A stretch of DNA of 64,000 bases from Corynespora cassiicola (GCA_022059125.1 JAEUWY010000002.1:1550001-1614000); one strand, 5' to 3'; numbered from the stretch's first letter, positions 34,290-45,456 are shown. Notes: a model not told the origin generated them from the letters alone. Numbers and translations are program-made.

Positions 34290-36642
34290 TCAAGCGTATA
34301 GTCTTTCTCGCTCCAGTTTCCGCAGAGCCACTCCCGTTGCAAGCGCGATGTGACCGACATCCTCTTCACCATGCACATCGCCGATACATACTTCAACATC
34401 CCTCAGCAGCCGCGCTCGCTCCATAGCATCTAGCGTTGTTCCTCCTCCCGGTATTTTCATATACGGATTCTGGTACGTCATGCTTGTGACGAATCCAAAC
34501 ATTTCGGGGCCGAGAGTCTTGTGCTTGAGAATCAACGCGACTGCTCCGATTATAAGGACGATCCCCGACGAAGTGAACAAAAGCGCCAGCCAAGCGAAGT
34601 TGCAAACAAAGATTTCTTCCGTCGTAGTCACGTTTCCGTAGGTTGTCGCCCCGATATAAGGCGAATTGATAGTCTCCATTTGCTGTTCAAATGTCGTCCA
34701 CCAATCGACGAAGGAGTGCTCAGTCGCCGAGAGATTGGCAGGCAGGTACGCGTTGATATCTGTAACAGGCAAGGTGTCTGGACCATAGGCAGACAAATTC
34801 TTCAAGCCGCCTCCGAGATAACCCGATGGTTGCATGCTGAGTTGGTAATAGGTATTGAAAACCAACCCTAGTCTTCTTGAAAACAGGTCAGACGGCACAA
34901 GAGAAAGATCCGTATATGCCACATTCCGGGGCAACAAGCCGACCCGCTGCCGATGGGGAATTGCCGAAGTGTTTGTTAAGAACAGTTCTGTTGGGCTTGA
35001 GCCAGCACTGAAAGTTATCGCTGTCGGGAAATTTTCCGCGAAACTGTCCATGATGATCGCATGCTCGAAGCCCGTTAGAGTTGTCGGACGCGTATCCGAC
35101 AGAGATTTTCTGATCTTTTTTGCAGCGCACAGCTCGCCGTCGCACTGGATCATTGCTTCGACATGGTACTGAGACAGAGAGCATCTTGCCAAGTTCAATC
35201 CGAATTCGCTACCCTCGGCACTTGTCGCATACTTCGACGTGTATGATATTTCCCTATTCCGTTTGGCCTCGGATTCGTTAAGCCTGGACTGATTATAATG
35301 GCCAATGAAGCCGTCCAATCGCCCTAGGATAGCCTCGTATTCATCCCCGGGTGCCCAGTGAGATTCTCGATCAGTATCAATGAAGAAGGTTGCAGGTTTT
35401 TCCGAGGAGCCAAAAGGATTCTTCCTAGTTTTATTAGACCAAACTCGCCCAGGAGCAAGTTCCTCTAATGCGGTCCAATCCATACTGCCATTGATGTATT
35501 TGTATGGAGTTTGGATAAAGCTTCCACAATCAACGGAGAGATATGTAGATTCCATGGAGAAGTTGGAGACTCCACTCAATGGGAGGCCGGACAAGGGTAG
35601 ACCAACCAATGAAGAATAAAATTCGGGCGTGGAAATATTAGTAGGCACTGGCTTCCAGCCATTAGAATCTGCTGCTGTCAAGTTAAGTGCCTCCAAGGTT
35701 GGTATCTTGACGTTTCCCCAAAGGTCTCGTGGACCATTTTTTACTGGGAGGGGGGCCAAAAGTGCAGCGGTATAGAGGGCTGCGGCATTGGCTAAGTTTC
35801 CGTGTTCCCAAGTAGTTGTGGCCAGTCCCCACATGGTAGCTCCAGGGCCCGTGGTAGAGTATCTCAATTTGATTGGCGAAAGCGTCTCGCGCCCGTCCCT
35901 TGTCATAAGTCGTAGGGACGCTTGACCTCCCAAAGGCGATAAGGCCCAAAGGAAGAGCAGATTCGCACCAACCAGACTTAGTCGTTGCATCAATAATTGG
36001 CTCTCGACGGTGCCCCAGACAGATTGACTAGCCATGAGCAGCTCCAGGGTCTATCGCAAGTAAAAAGCTGCGCATTGGAGAACATTTACCCATGAGGAGA
36101 CTGGGGTACTTACACTAAGCTTGGCACCTTTCTCAGCAAGATAGCGAGCAATCATCTTCATGCTACGCCCACTGATTGCCGCAAAGACTATTGGGTACAA
36201 TGTAGGGCCCTATTTCGTTGTTTGTTAGTTAGGGTGACAGTGCGCTGGTGTATGCCTACCAGATCAATAGCCTCCTCAAGTTTAGGCCCGAAACTGTTTC
36301 CCTTGGTGGGTTTATTGTTGAGAAGAATCGCGGCGACACCAAGCACTTTCTGCCATCAAGACCTAAGCCCTCAAGCCTAGAATGAGACATACGAATGAAA
36401 TAGATGGGCAAAAGCGCTAGTATCATGTCTCCTAACCCATAGACAAGCAGTATCCAATTTCTTTTTCTTAATGGACGTGCCTCCTCCGGCCAGCTCTTTA
36501 TATGAGTAACTGACGTTTGCCATGTCTTTGGCTTTGAGCCCAATGCCGGGGGAGATGTGGGTTTGACGGTATGTGAGGCGTCGACGAATGGCCTTTCAGG
36601 TTGTCCATTTCTTCGGAAAGGTGGTGCACTTCCGAGCTTCAT
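34290..36642 (-). CDS. Uncharacterised fungal integral membrane protein
   Basis: Four exons (36642-36393, 36345-36260, 36209-36114, 36050-34290) give 730 residues. After a basic, disordered N-terminus come hydrophobic segments: WILLVYGLGDMILALLPIYF running into exon 2, GPTLYPIVFAAISG, and ANLLFLWALSPLGGQ. A large extracellular-type region of about 450 residues with many N-x-S/T sequons follows, and then a final segment (WLALLFTSSGIVLIIGAVAL) and a short cytosolic tail. The pattern matches a widespread group of filamentous-fungus membrane proteins with no known function that share the GPTxYPIxFAA and LxxWALSPLGGQ signatures. Splicing exon 1 to 2 requires the AAAG acceptor at 36346 rather than the CAG four bases earlier. 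No enzyme motif seen. Confidence 0.82.
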
Positions 36643-37779
36643 GATTGTCGATGTTGTAACTGTGTGCTGCACAAGGTCGCAGCTGCGAAGGGAAGAAGAG
36701 GATCAAACCGGGGCTCATGGTTTGGCGGAAGAGAACCGTCATTTGTGTTCAGGTGCCAAGAGCCAAAGCAGAGACAAGGCTATTTTTGTCTCGTGTAACT
36801 TTGTGCTGCTAGCGAATAGACTTTGAGATGCAGAGAGACAAGCGCCGATGGGCACTTTGGGGGCTGTTTGCCTGTGATGCATGCACCACCAAGGCTCTTA
36901 AGATTTTGAATTGCATACAACGAAGTGTGATGTTTTGTATATTACAAGTAGTATTCCCGGCTGGAAGAGGTCCAAGTAGTGGTGATGGTGGTGAGGATGA
37001 CGATGATGATGAGGCCGGGAGGGCTGCAGTCCGGGCTGGCGCGGACAGGCGCGGGGCAGGCACTGACGCGCGCGGGAAGCCGCCACTTTCCAGCGCTAAC
37101 ACGGCGGGACAGCGGCGCAGCTCCAGCCTTGTATCTCAATCCTATCGTCGCAACCGATTCCAGTCGACTTCCATTGTCACCATGCTATGCTCTTGCCCTC
37201 GCACTTGAGTGCGATCCTCGTGTGCCTAGGTAGGCCCATGGAGGTTGCCTGCGCCATGCGGAAGCTGCACGTGGTTTGGTTCCGAGACAGCTGACACATG
37301 TTGCGACAGACCTCCATCTCACGACAGGACGGTTCCAGCGTGCTCGACATCTCAGAACCTTTCTCAGAGCATTTTCACTGCCCATGTAGTGATTGTGGGG
37401 CCGGCCAACAAACCCACCAAAAGTCCCTGCATCCCCATCTCAGCCGCAGCTTGGTTACCTGAAAGGGTCTTGGAGCCTCAGCTTCGGCGTGCCGTATTCC
37501 GACGCGCTTTGCCAGAGCAAGACTCAGACTCGGTACAACACAGAGTAAAGCCGTGCTCGCGCACCCAGTGAAATGCTAGCATCATGTCTGGGCAGGGGAA
37601 TACGACGTGGCCGCGTGCTGCGACTGTGTGATAGGGCATGTCAGCCTGCCTGCGCTTTTTCACCGGCGGGGTCCAGCAGAGAAAAGAACTTCGTTGCCTT
37701 GCAACCTCTCTTTGTTCTCCCCACTTTCCTTTTTGGCTCGCCACTTGTCTAAACTTCCTCGCCTCTCTAGTAATCAAAC
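36643..37779. other. Divergent intergenic region
   Basis: Shared upstream region of a minus- and a plus-strand gene. It holds a GATGAC/GATGATG trinucleotide-like stretch near 36978-37014. No gene seen. Confidence 0.45.
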
Positions 37780-39086
37780 ATGGTAGACCAAGAAGCAGCT
37801 GAATCTGTGAGCACCCTCGCCCTACGAGAACATATCGGCTGCCGCTCTTATCCAGCCACGTCCGCTGACATGTGCAGCAGGCCAAAGGCATCCTCCAGGA
37901 CATTGTCGTCGTCGTGTCCCTTGTCCGCACGCTGACAGAATCTTTTGGCTCTGCTAGCGAGCTTTACCGAAAGCTCAAAAGAAAGCGGGAAGAGCTGGAA
38001 GACGGCTCTGACGATGAGCGCCGACATCGCCCTTTGCGACGACGCAGTGATTCGACGTCTGACTCGGACGAGCGAAAGAGAGATCGCCTCCGCAATTGGG
38101 CACGCCACCGCAGCCGAAGCAAAAGCCAAAGGAGGGGTGGTTATAGTGATAGCGATGAAGAATCCATAGTCACATCATCTACGCGAGTGCGCGAAGAGTA
38201 CGATCGGGGTTATCACTACCTTGGCGAGAGATTTGCACGAGGAGACTGTATGAGTCCTGGTTTTGCGGTGCGGCAATCCTCTCCACCTTGCTGACGGATT
38301 ACAGTGATTGCACAAAACCAACTTCAAACCCAGATTATAAATCTTCAACAAACGCTACTAAACATTTACCATGAGATTGCTCTAAACCCCAACCCACCAC
38401 TTTATAAGCATCATCTCGATCAATTAGTCCAAACATCCCGTGCAGCCAGGTTGGCTTCCATACAAGCGCTGAATTTCCAATATGAGCGTATGAGGGGGGA
38501 TCCGCATGGGCCCCAACATCATCACCATAGGCCCGACTACCTCCCCTCTCCTCCCGGCGCATTCCCAGTACCTTCGATGAGCGAGTCACAGGAACTTGTT
38601 CTTCGCCGCCGAAAATCGCGATCGAGACCTAGAAGCAGAAGCTCTAGTTCCGATGGCGCGCATAGACGTCGACCGAGCCCCGTACCTGATCCAATCAGAC
38701 CCGCACCCCGCAGTCTGTTTTGTGTATACGCCCAGGATTTGCAACATGATGCATCCCGTCCACTAACCGATGGCTTCAAGAATGATGGGCATAAGCTGTG
38801 TCCGTTTTGCCGAACACATATTCCAGTTCAGGCCAACAAAGCCTGGGAGGTTTACAAGGAAGACGATAGAAAGAGAGGGTTTGACAGATTGTTCCTTGTA
38901 GGGGCACGTTTCATTGTAAAGTGCCACAGAGAAGGTGGAGGGTATGCTTGTGTGCTGTGCAGAAGATATAGAAAGTCTGACACCGCTTGCACAGAGGTAC
39001 GAGCCTTGATCGAACATGTCTGGGAAGAGCATGGAAATGACGAGTTAGAGAAAGATGAGGACATAGTGGAGAAGACGAAATGGTAG
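37780..39086 (+). CDS. RS-rich protein with C-terminal Cys/His domain, fungal-specific
   Basis: Three exons (37780-37806, 37878-38247, 38305-39086) give 392 residues. The first nine codons are followed by an intron with tandem CAGCAG acceptors, so a form lacking one Gln is possible. The N-terminal third is a helix plus Arg/Ser/Asp-rich stretch (SDSTSDSDERKRDRLR). The middle has a second RS/RR-rich low-complexity block. The C-terminal 110 residues contain CPFC..H, a CHREGGGYACVLC cluster and a terminal HVWEEH, arranged like a zinc-binding domain. I know no named family. The RS content hints at a nuclear or RNA-linked protein, which is inference only. Confidence 0.78.
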
Positions 39087-39136
39087 AGTGTGAAAAGGGA
39101 CTGGACTCAATTAGTAATAAATGGTAACGCAATTCA

Positions 39137-40244
39137 TTACAACGCTGTATTCGCCTCTACTCGTCTCAACACAAGACTCTCTCTTTTTGCATAGCAAGCA
39201 CTGATCGCATTAAAATACCACCCATGGGCCTCGACATCTGTACCGAACCATGCCCCATTCCCAGAAAACAGATTGGAAGCACCCTCGTACACATTGATAT
39301 CGCTGGCTTCCACCTTTTTCCCAGTCTTCTTATTGATATAATACTCTGGGCTTATATGCACAAAGCTCATAAAGCGCGGTGGCAACCTAGGCACCAGGTC
39401 ATTCCAATGAGTGACCCTAAAGTTTCCACCGGGCTGGTTCGTAATGTATGTACTCAGTGTCGTTCCGGCGATCCGAGGCGCACCAAATGTATATAGTGCC
39501 GCGTCGTATCCCTCATTCCGTAACTGAGCGGTGGCAAGCGTTGCAATTGCACCACCAAGCGAGTGTCCCGTCGCGACTATCCTGTAATTTGGATGTAGTT
39601 GAATAGCATTCTTGATGGCTAATAACACCTGAGTGCGGGCATCCAGCCACGAGTGCCAGAATCCACGGTGCGCCGTGCATCCTTTGCACAGATCTGTATC
39701 CACAGCTTTTGTGTCAAGATTCGTCATCCAATTTTCGAAGGAGGAGCTGCCACGGAACGCAATTATAAGGAGTTGATTGGCGTTGTCAAGTGCTACGTAA
39801 CCGGTTACGTCTGTCTTGAGATGTCTATCATCTGTCAGGTACCACTACGACCACAAGAGCACAGCCGATATTATTAAAGAGCATAGGATTGGCAAGAGTG
39901 GAGCTAGCCCATAATATTAGATATAGGACCTACATTTCACTGAACTCGATCAATGAGGTAGCATTTGCAGCTTGCACCAGCGGACAATTCCCTGAGTGAC
40001 ACATAATCCTGTCGCCTGGGGAATTGAGATTGTTCGAGCAATACGCCGCCGAAGCATACTGCTCCATTAGATTAAAGATTTTAAAGAGGGTTGGGTCGAT
40101 TGCTACATGATATTCAGCTCTGAACCCTTGTCTCTTCACTGTTCCACGTGTTCGGCGCATACCTCTTTTATTCCACGCGGACGGGAAGGCGTTCGTCAAA
40201 CCTACACCAAACACCAACCCCACTAATAGCCCCAGTCGAAACAT
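39137..40244 (-). CDS. Secreted class 3 triacylglycerol lipase
   Basis: Two exons, 40244-39941 and 39831-39137, give 332 residues. A signal peptide (LGLLVGLVFGVGLTNA) precedes a basic stretch with dibasic KR sites that may be processed. The alpha/beta-hydrolase core shows LLIIAFRGSSS (oxyanion strand), the nucleophile elbow GHSLGG with Ser192, Asp246 in HWNDLVPRLPP and His304 in VEAHGWYF: an intact catalytic triad. Cysteines in AAYCSN and MCHSGNC suggest disulfides. The length and layout match filamentous-fungal feruloyl-esterase/lipase-type class 3 enzymes. The intron (109 nt) ends at CTGACAG; the nearer CGTAG would put a stop in frame. Only 50 bases separate the stop from the convergent gene that ends at 39086. 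Confidence 0.88.
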
Positions 40245-40995
40245 TCTTGTGGCATAGGTACGTTGAACCCAAAGTGAAAACGTAGGTCTTCTTCCAGATC
40301 TCAGAGAACAGCTTCAGATGGCCTGGTTCTAAACGCCAACCTTAAGTACGACCTAGCCATCCTCGTGCCGCCTGTCCCGCAAAAACAATAACTAAACTCA
40401 AAATTCCTATTAGCCATGTTTAATTCATGGGCTTCCAATGTTCACCATGGATACACAACATCACAAAAATCATTGGATGGAGCCGTAATTGATGAGGCTT
40501 GCTCTTCGCGACGACAATCTGGTCTCTACGCGATCTGATTGGCTGTCACGGCAATGTGACTTGTGACTGGTACCCGAGGGCTTCTATCGGCGGCTGATGA
40601 AAGGTGACCGGCGCAGTGCTCGGAGTCACTTGACTTATTGAAAAAACGCATGAAGGCGACTCGAGGCGTGACATGTGTAGTAGTTGGCTCCGGCACTGTA
40701 CCGCTATACGATGGACAATGGCGGGGCGTTCCGAGGTGTCTAGATTGAAGTTTTCTATACCACAGAACCATTGATGGAACGCCACCAGCATCGAAATGGA
40801 CCAGAATTAAATGTTATCCCAGTTAATTCTGAGCACTAAACTAGGTTCCCATATGTGCGATCGAAGGGTACCTACCCAGGTACTTAGGTAGGCATGTTTT
40901 CTTCGCACGCATGACGTGTCGCACCTTATCGATAAGCGCCAAAGCCTCATTCGAGCTCGACCTACGATACATCTCCGACCATCACCACCGCAAAT
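40245..40995. other. Divergent intergenic region
   Basis: Shared upstream region of the lipase and the Rdx protein. No gene seen. CCTACCCAGGTACTTAGGTAGG near 40870-40893 is a short inverted repeat. Confidence 0.45.
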
Positions 40996-41670
40996 ATGGC
41001 ATCAAACACCGCCACTGCACCAGTCGCGCTGCCTCGGGTAGCTATTACATATTGCACGCAATGTAAATGGATGCTGCGAGCGGCCTACGTGCGTCACCCA
41101 TACTTTCCATCCGGATGACTGCGTCGCAAGTACTGAAAAAGGTTCCCGCTGGGGTTTAGTTTGGGCAAGAACTGCTTTCAACATTTGGCACGCAGATTGG
41201 CGAGATCGCTTTGATCCCCGCCACTGGGGGACTGTTTACCGTTGATCTGGTGAGTCTATCCCTATCGGGAGGCTGAGGGTATCTGCTAATCCAACTTTGG
41301 GTAGACGTACAAGCCTCCAGGAAAGGCAGACAAAGAAGTGGAAGCGGAGAAAGTATTGATATGGGATAGGAAAGCGGAGGGCGGATTTCCGGGTATGATG
41401 ACTGACGTTTGGTGCATCTTGTATGTACTGACTGTGGGGACAGAAACAAAGGTCTTAAAGCAGCGTGTGAGGGATCATATTGATCCGAATAGGGACCTTG
41501 GCCACTCAGATAGGCATGGGAAGAATACCAAAGAGAAAAAGGATGCCGAATCCAGTTCCGAAGGCCAAAAGGATAAAGATGTAAAATCTGAGAACCAAGA
41601 AACGAAAGATGCAGAGGCTCCACAGACGAAAAGGAACCCTGATGGCACGGTGTGCGAAGACTGTAGGTAA
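40996..41670 (+). CDS. Selenoprotein W-like (Rdx family) thioredoxin-fold protein
   Basis: Four exons (40996-41088, 41160-41249, 41305-41392, 41444-41670) encode 165 residues. The redox motif CTQC (residues 20-23, in TYCTQCKWMLRAA) is the Cys-Cys form of the selenoprotein W CxxU site, followed by LLSTFGTQIGEIALIPATGG and a TYKPPG block. The fold ends with the FPETKVLKQRVRDHI helix. Beyond it sits a tail of about 60 residues, very rich in Lys, Glu, Asp and Ser, ending in a second CxxC (CEDCR). Probably a cytosolic thiol redox protein; partners are unknown. Each of the first three exons is under 100 nt, so the N-terminal half is invisible to simple frame scans. Confidence 0.87.
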
Positions 41671-42182
41671 AGATACGCTATCAAGGTATCTCCAAGATTA
41701 TGAAAAGTTTGGTATCTGAATTATAAGGCTATATACAGACCTGGTAATCGCGCATCCGCGCTTGGTACTCTCAATGCTGATGATTGGAGCAAATATTCAC
41801 TCAATGCCCCCTAACGACTCCTTCAACGATATTGAAGCATACCTTTTCGCGACCAAGTTTCTGTATAGGAGGATCACATCACATAAACCATAGAATCTAC
41901 GTTCGTTCAGAAATCCCGAAGGAGGTACCCCGATGAAGCCACGCGACTTCTGTCCCGCTGCTCCATTGCGGACGGACAAAGGAATATCAACCAACCCAAT
42001 AATTTTGCACGTCAACATGCGCCGAAAGTGGGACTGAATAGGATCTCGTCATATTGTAAAATATAGGATCATTACTATTTCTCCTGTACACGCCGCATCT
42101 TATTACTTACTGTCTCAACTTCGCCTCAGGAGTACCCGTTGTTCTTACGATTCTAGTGGAGGGAGTTGACTACGGAAACGCC
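41671..42182. other. Intergenic, no gene seen
   Basis: A/T-rich spacer between two + strand genes; it holds the receptor's promoter region. Confidence 0.45.
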
Positions 42183-43408
42183 ATGGACCAAACTGCCTTA
42201 CCGGAACCCACAAACCGGGGACCCGGTATTCTAGCAGTCACCTGGATCGAGACCGGAATAGGTCTCATCCTCGTTGTTGCCCGGTATTACACTAGGTCTC
42301 GGATTGTGCAAAACATGGGCATCGATGACTGGTCTATGTATCTTGCGACAGTACGTATAAAGCAAATCTATCCTTGTCGAAGTTTGAAACTAATCAATGA
42401 GTAGGTACTAGGGGTGATGACATCTATTGTTATTACCTTGATGGTACATTACAGCTTCGGCCGGCACGTAGTGTATCTGTCGCTTCCACAGCTTATCCAA
42501 GCTGTCAAATGGATCTGGATCTCGGCACCTATATCAACCTGGAGTGCTTGCTTCGGCAAGATATCAATTGCACTTCTGCTCACGCGCATACTCAATCACA
42601 AAAGAGCAATCCTATGGTTCCTTTGGCTTTTGATCGTGGCCTTGTTCGTGGTTAATGTACTACTGACAATCATTACCTTTGCGCAATGCACCCCGGTGAA
42701 TCTCTTGTGGAAACAACTTGATCCGACTGTAGATGCTGGTAGATGCTGGAACCCTGCTATACAGAACCGCTATGGTTATTTTCAAGTCGGTAGGTCGACC
42801 CAAGTTACCTTCGTTTGTTTTTGTTTTCTTCGCATCCAGGTGCTTCGCCTATGCTAATAAATCTAGCTTTCTCGGCCTTCTCCGACCTTGCCTTGGCCCT
42901 TCTCCCACTTTTTGTGATCAGGAAACTTCAAATCGAAACCAAATTGAAAGTTGCTCTTGGCGCAGTCATGTCCCTGGGAGTTATCGCAACAGCAGCAGCC
43001 ATTGCCAAGACGGTCGAATTGCACAACTTCTCCACGCCAGACTTTACATACAATGCCACTAACCTGTTATACTGGGTGATTACCGAGACTTGGTTGGTCA
43101 TTATAGCTGGGTGTATACCTACACTGGGTCCACTGTATTTTATCTTCACAGGGAAAAGGACGAGAGAAAGTTTTGGAGCTGCAGCGCGACGGAGTGGAGG
43201 CAACAGGTCCTCGGGAGCAAGAAGTCGAGATGATGCTGCGGAACACAGAAAGACCAAGTCGGGACATCGACATCGTCTACGCTTTTTCAGGAAGAAGGGC
43301 GGTACAGCTGCACAAAGCCAAGCTAGTCAGACCTCCGAGATGGAGCTTGTAGATTCTCCAGGGATAACGAAGACGACGGACTACAGTGTGAAATACAACA
43401 GGCACTGA
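42183..43408 (+). CDS. PTH11-like / fungal rhodopsin-domain membrane receptor
   Basis: Three exons (42183-42350, 42405-42789, 42840-43408) give 373 residues with seven predicted membrane segments. Typical signatures of this family are present: RYYTRSRIVQNMGIDDW after TM1, WSACFGKISIALLLTRI in TM3, QCTPVNLLWKQLDP with a following CWN in the loop after TM4, and LALALLPLFVIRKLQI. There is no N-terminal CFEM domain. The C-terminal tail of about 90 residues is basic and Ser/Arg-rich. Members of this large family in filamentous ascomycetes include the host-surface sensor PTH11; the ligand here is unknown. The last intron (50 nt, GTAGGT donor) restores the QVGASPMLIN continuity. The start is the ATG at 42183 in a CCATGG context. 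Confidence 0.88.
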
Positions 43409-43741
43409 AGGGCAATTGGTATATACCTTCTTTGGCTGAAGATGTCACTATTAGCTGTCATGATCGCGTAGCCAGCGGCTCCGAAAATTTCTTGTGGATC
43501 ATGCTAGTCCTAAAACCAAAACATCATACAGGCTCATAATAAGGCTTTGATGCGATTTATTTTGATGAACATTAAAACAAAGCTCCTTGAATCATGCGGG
43601 GGAGGAGACTGTACCTGAGGATGACGCCCGCTGACTAAGCACCACCGAGGTGACGGCGATTGCCTATCTCGGCGTAAACAAACAATACCGACAAAACCCA
43701 CCACGATCCAACATCCACGACCACCAACGCAAGCAGCAACC
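43409..43741. other. Intergenic, EF-hand gene promoter
   Basis: About 330 bases, no gene seen. Confidence 0.45.
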
Positions 43742-44773
43742 ATGTCTACAACGCCCACACCATACAAGCCCTCGCCGCTGTCTTTTAACAGCCCACGCAC
43801 GTCGCCATTTCGACGTCCCACCACACCCCTCACACACTCTCCTTCGACAGTCAAGCCGTCGACAACACCGACAAGCTCGCCGCTCAAGCCCACTCCGACG
43901 AATACACCATCGCAGGCCCACCTGCGTCAATCGAGCACCAGCAGTACCTCCAAAGACCCTCCATCGTGGCTCAATACTCGCGGCACATCTACTGCCCCCG
44001 AAATCCCCAGCTCGCCCACCCGCAATGTCTCCTCGACCCAGCAGACCGTACGCCCGTCGAATACCGCTTCGATTGCTGCAAAATTCGATGGCGCAAGCTC
44101 GATACCCACATCCCCAGTACCGGCTCCGACTCCGACTCCAGCTCCAGCTGCAGCGCCAGCGCCAGCTCCGGCTCTAGCATCTTTGGGAAGCCCCGCCGAA
44201 CGAGCACCCATACGTCCACTCGTAGTAAACCGGACAGGATCCAGCGACGCTTTATCTAAGATACCGCCTCCGCTTCTCCACAGCATGCGCGAGTCGTTCA
44301 GCGTGCTCGATCGTAACAACAGCGGCCATGTCGATGCCGCGGACGTGGCGGACATGCTCTCTCAGCTCGGCCTGAGCGCGACACCATCTACCATCGCATC
44401 CTACTTCCCTGACGGCTCGAAATCTATAAACCTGGCTACATATCTCAGCACACTATCAGATCTACTGTCGGGCATGTCGCATTCCAGCGAGATGAATGCG
44501 GCTTTTGAGGCTTTTGATGATGGAGATGACGGTCAGATTGACTTGGGCGAACTGAAGGATGCTTTGTTACATACGGCTCCGGAGCCTGGCGAGAACAAAT
44601 TGACGGAGCGCGAGATTGACATGGTGGTAGAGGGGTTCAGTGGAAGGCGAGCATTTGGCAAAGGAGGAAAAGGCCTGGGTCGAGGCGAAGTGTTCAGATA
44701 CCATGAGTTCGTGGCAAGTGTGACGGGTGGTGGGAATGGGGCGGAAAATGGAGCGGCAAATGCTGCTCAGTAA
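43742..44773 (+). CDS. EF-hand protein with disordered N-terminus (myosin light chain/calmodulin-like)
   Basis: Single exon of 343 residues, ATG after CAACC. The first 170 residues are Pro/Ser/Thr-rich and disordered, with an Ala-Pro repeat (about 124-146). The C-terminal 160 residues contain a good EF-hand loop DRNNSGHVDAAD (calcium ligands at loop positions 1, 3, 5 and 12) and a second, DDGDDGQIDLGE; intervening helices occupy the positions of degenerate hands. The arrangement resembles fungal myosin regulatory light chains or calmodulin-like proteins with an N-terminal regulatory extension rich in Ser/Thr. A role in actomyosin or septum function is possible but is inference. A gap in one EF loop (YFPDGSKSINLATYL) suggests it does not bind calcium. 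Confidence 0.82.
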   Translation: MSTTPTPYKPSPLSFNSPRTSPFRRPTTPLTHSPSTVKPSTTPTSSPLKPTPTNTPSQAHLRQSSTSSTSKDPPSWLNTRGTSTAPEIPSSPTRNVSSTQQTVRPSNTASIAAKFDGASSIPTSPVPAPTPTPAPAAAPAPAPALASLGSPAERAPIRPLVVNRTGSSDALSKIPPPLLHSMRESFSVLDRNNSGHVDAADVADMLSQLGLSATPSTIASYFPDGSKSINLATYLSTLSDLLSGMSHSSEMNAAFEAFDDGDDGQIDLGELKDALLHTAPEPGENKLTEREIDMVVEGFSGRRAFGKGGKGLGRGEVFRYHEFVASVTGGGNGAENGAANAAQ

Positions 44774-45012
44774 TGAGTTTTGATCGTGTCTTTTGAGCGG
44801 TAGATATGATTTGGGGGAGAATGGCGTTGGTGGGTATACATCTCTAATGAATCATGGCACGTATATGAAAGGATACGGAGGCCGTGTGCCGGATATCAAG
44901 TTGGAATACAATCAATCAATGCTGGCAGCTTTGCTCAGAGCTCATCTAATCTCAATGGCTTGTCTGCGTGATGTTAGGACCTGCATGTAAGCTTTTTGCT
45001 TTTCGACATTCC

Positions 45013-45321
45013 TCACTGGAGGCGGCGGACGAGAGGCTGGGGCATCTTTCGGAGTTTCTGAATGATCGCCATTCGACGAAGCATTCTGCCAACCTTTTTT
45101 TCAGACATGAACTCAAAGAACGCACGTCCTAGCCTCCTGTCCAACAAATGGACTGGCTCAGAGACTTCTTTAAGCAGCACCTGGGCAGCTTGCAGCCAAG
45201 TGCAAGGCCGACGCTCGCCGCTCCCTCTGAGGTCTCTATACCACCTGTAGGAACAAAAAAGACAATACATGCGTCTCCTCATCCCAACGCAAGTGGATTC
45301 GAACGCCCGCCAAAAATGCAA
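45013..45321 (-). CDS. Doubtful small frame, possible last exon
   Basis: 102 codons. The C-terminal 60 residues (KEVSEPVHLLDRRLGRAFF and following) have protein-like codon use. A polypyrimidine-rich TTTTTTGTTCCTACAG that looks like a 3' splice site sits just before them, at about 45245-45260. The frame's N-terminal part overlaps the U6 B-box. It could be an exon of an unrecognised gene or chance. Confidence 0.22.
   Translation of the reverse strand: MHFWRAFESTCVGMRRRMYCLFCSYRWYRDLRGSGERRPCTWLQAAQVLLKEVSEPVHLLDRRLGRAFFEFMSEKKVGRMLRRMAIIQKLRKMPQPLVRRLQ
45295..45304 (-). promoter_or_regulatory. B-box-like element downstream of U6
   Basis: The minus strand reads GTTCGAATCC, a perfect match to the RNA polymerase III B-box core, about 30 bases past the U6 terminator. 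Flanking bases do not pair as a T-arm stem, so it is not a tRNA. TFIIIC-bound downstream B boxes are known for U6 genes in yeast. Confidence 0.6.
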
Positions 45322-45334
45322 AAATTAAATAAAT

Positions 45335-45340
45335 AAAAAA
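45335..45340 (-). terminator. Pol III oligo-T terminator of U6
   Basis: Six T on the minus strand directly follow GCTACAA, the usual end of U6 RNA. Confidence 0.85.
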
Positions 45341-45434
45341 TTGTAGCTTCTCTTTGTTTGAACATGTCGTCCTTAGTGCAGGGGCCATGCTAAACTTCTC
45401 TGTATTTCTAACAACTATGAGTGGCCCGAAGACC
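45341..45434 (-). ncRNA. U6: U6 spliceosomal snRNA
   Basis: On the minus strand the RNA begins with a small 5' stem-loop (GGTCTTCGGGCC). It carries the invariant ACAGAGA box (45403-45397) and continues TTTAGCATGGCCCCTGCA with the AGC triad, then CTAAGGACGACAT of the internal stem-loop, ending GCTACAA before oligo-T. These are the most conserved parts of U6, the catalytic RNA of the spliceosome. No intron interrupts it. The 5' end is set by analogy to fission-yeast U6 and by the TATA spacing, so it may be off by a base or two. Confidence 0.92.
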
Positions 45435-45456
45435 GAAAGCTTGGCTAATCGAATCA

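Noticed and set aside
45285..45320. Possible tRNA because of GTTCGAATCC
   Set aside because: The flanks (GGGCG and CCACT) do not form a T-arm stem and no anticodon or acceptor arms are visible. Its position after U6 fits a B-box better.
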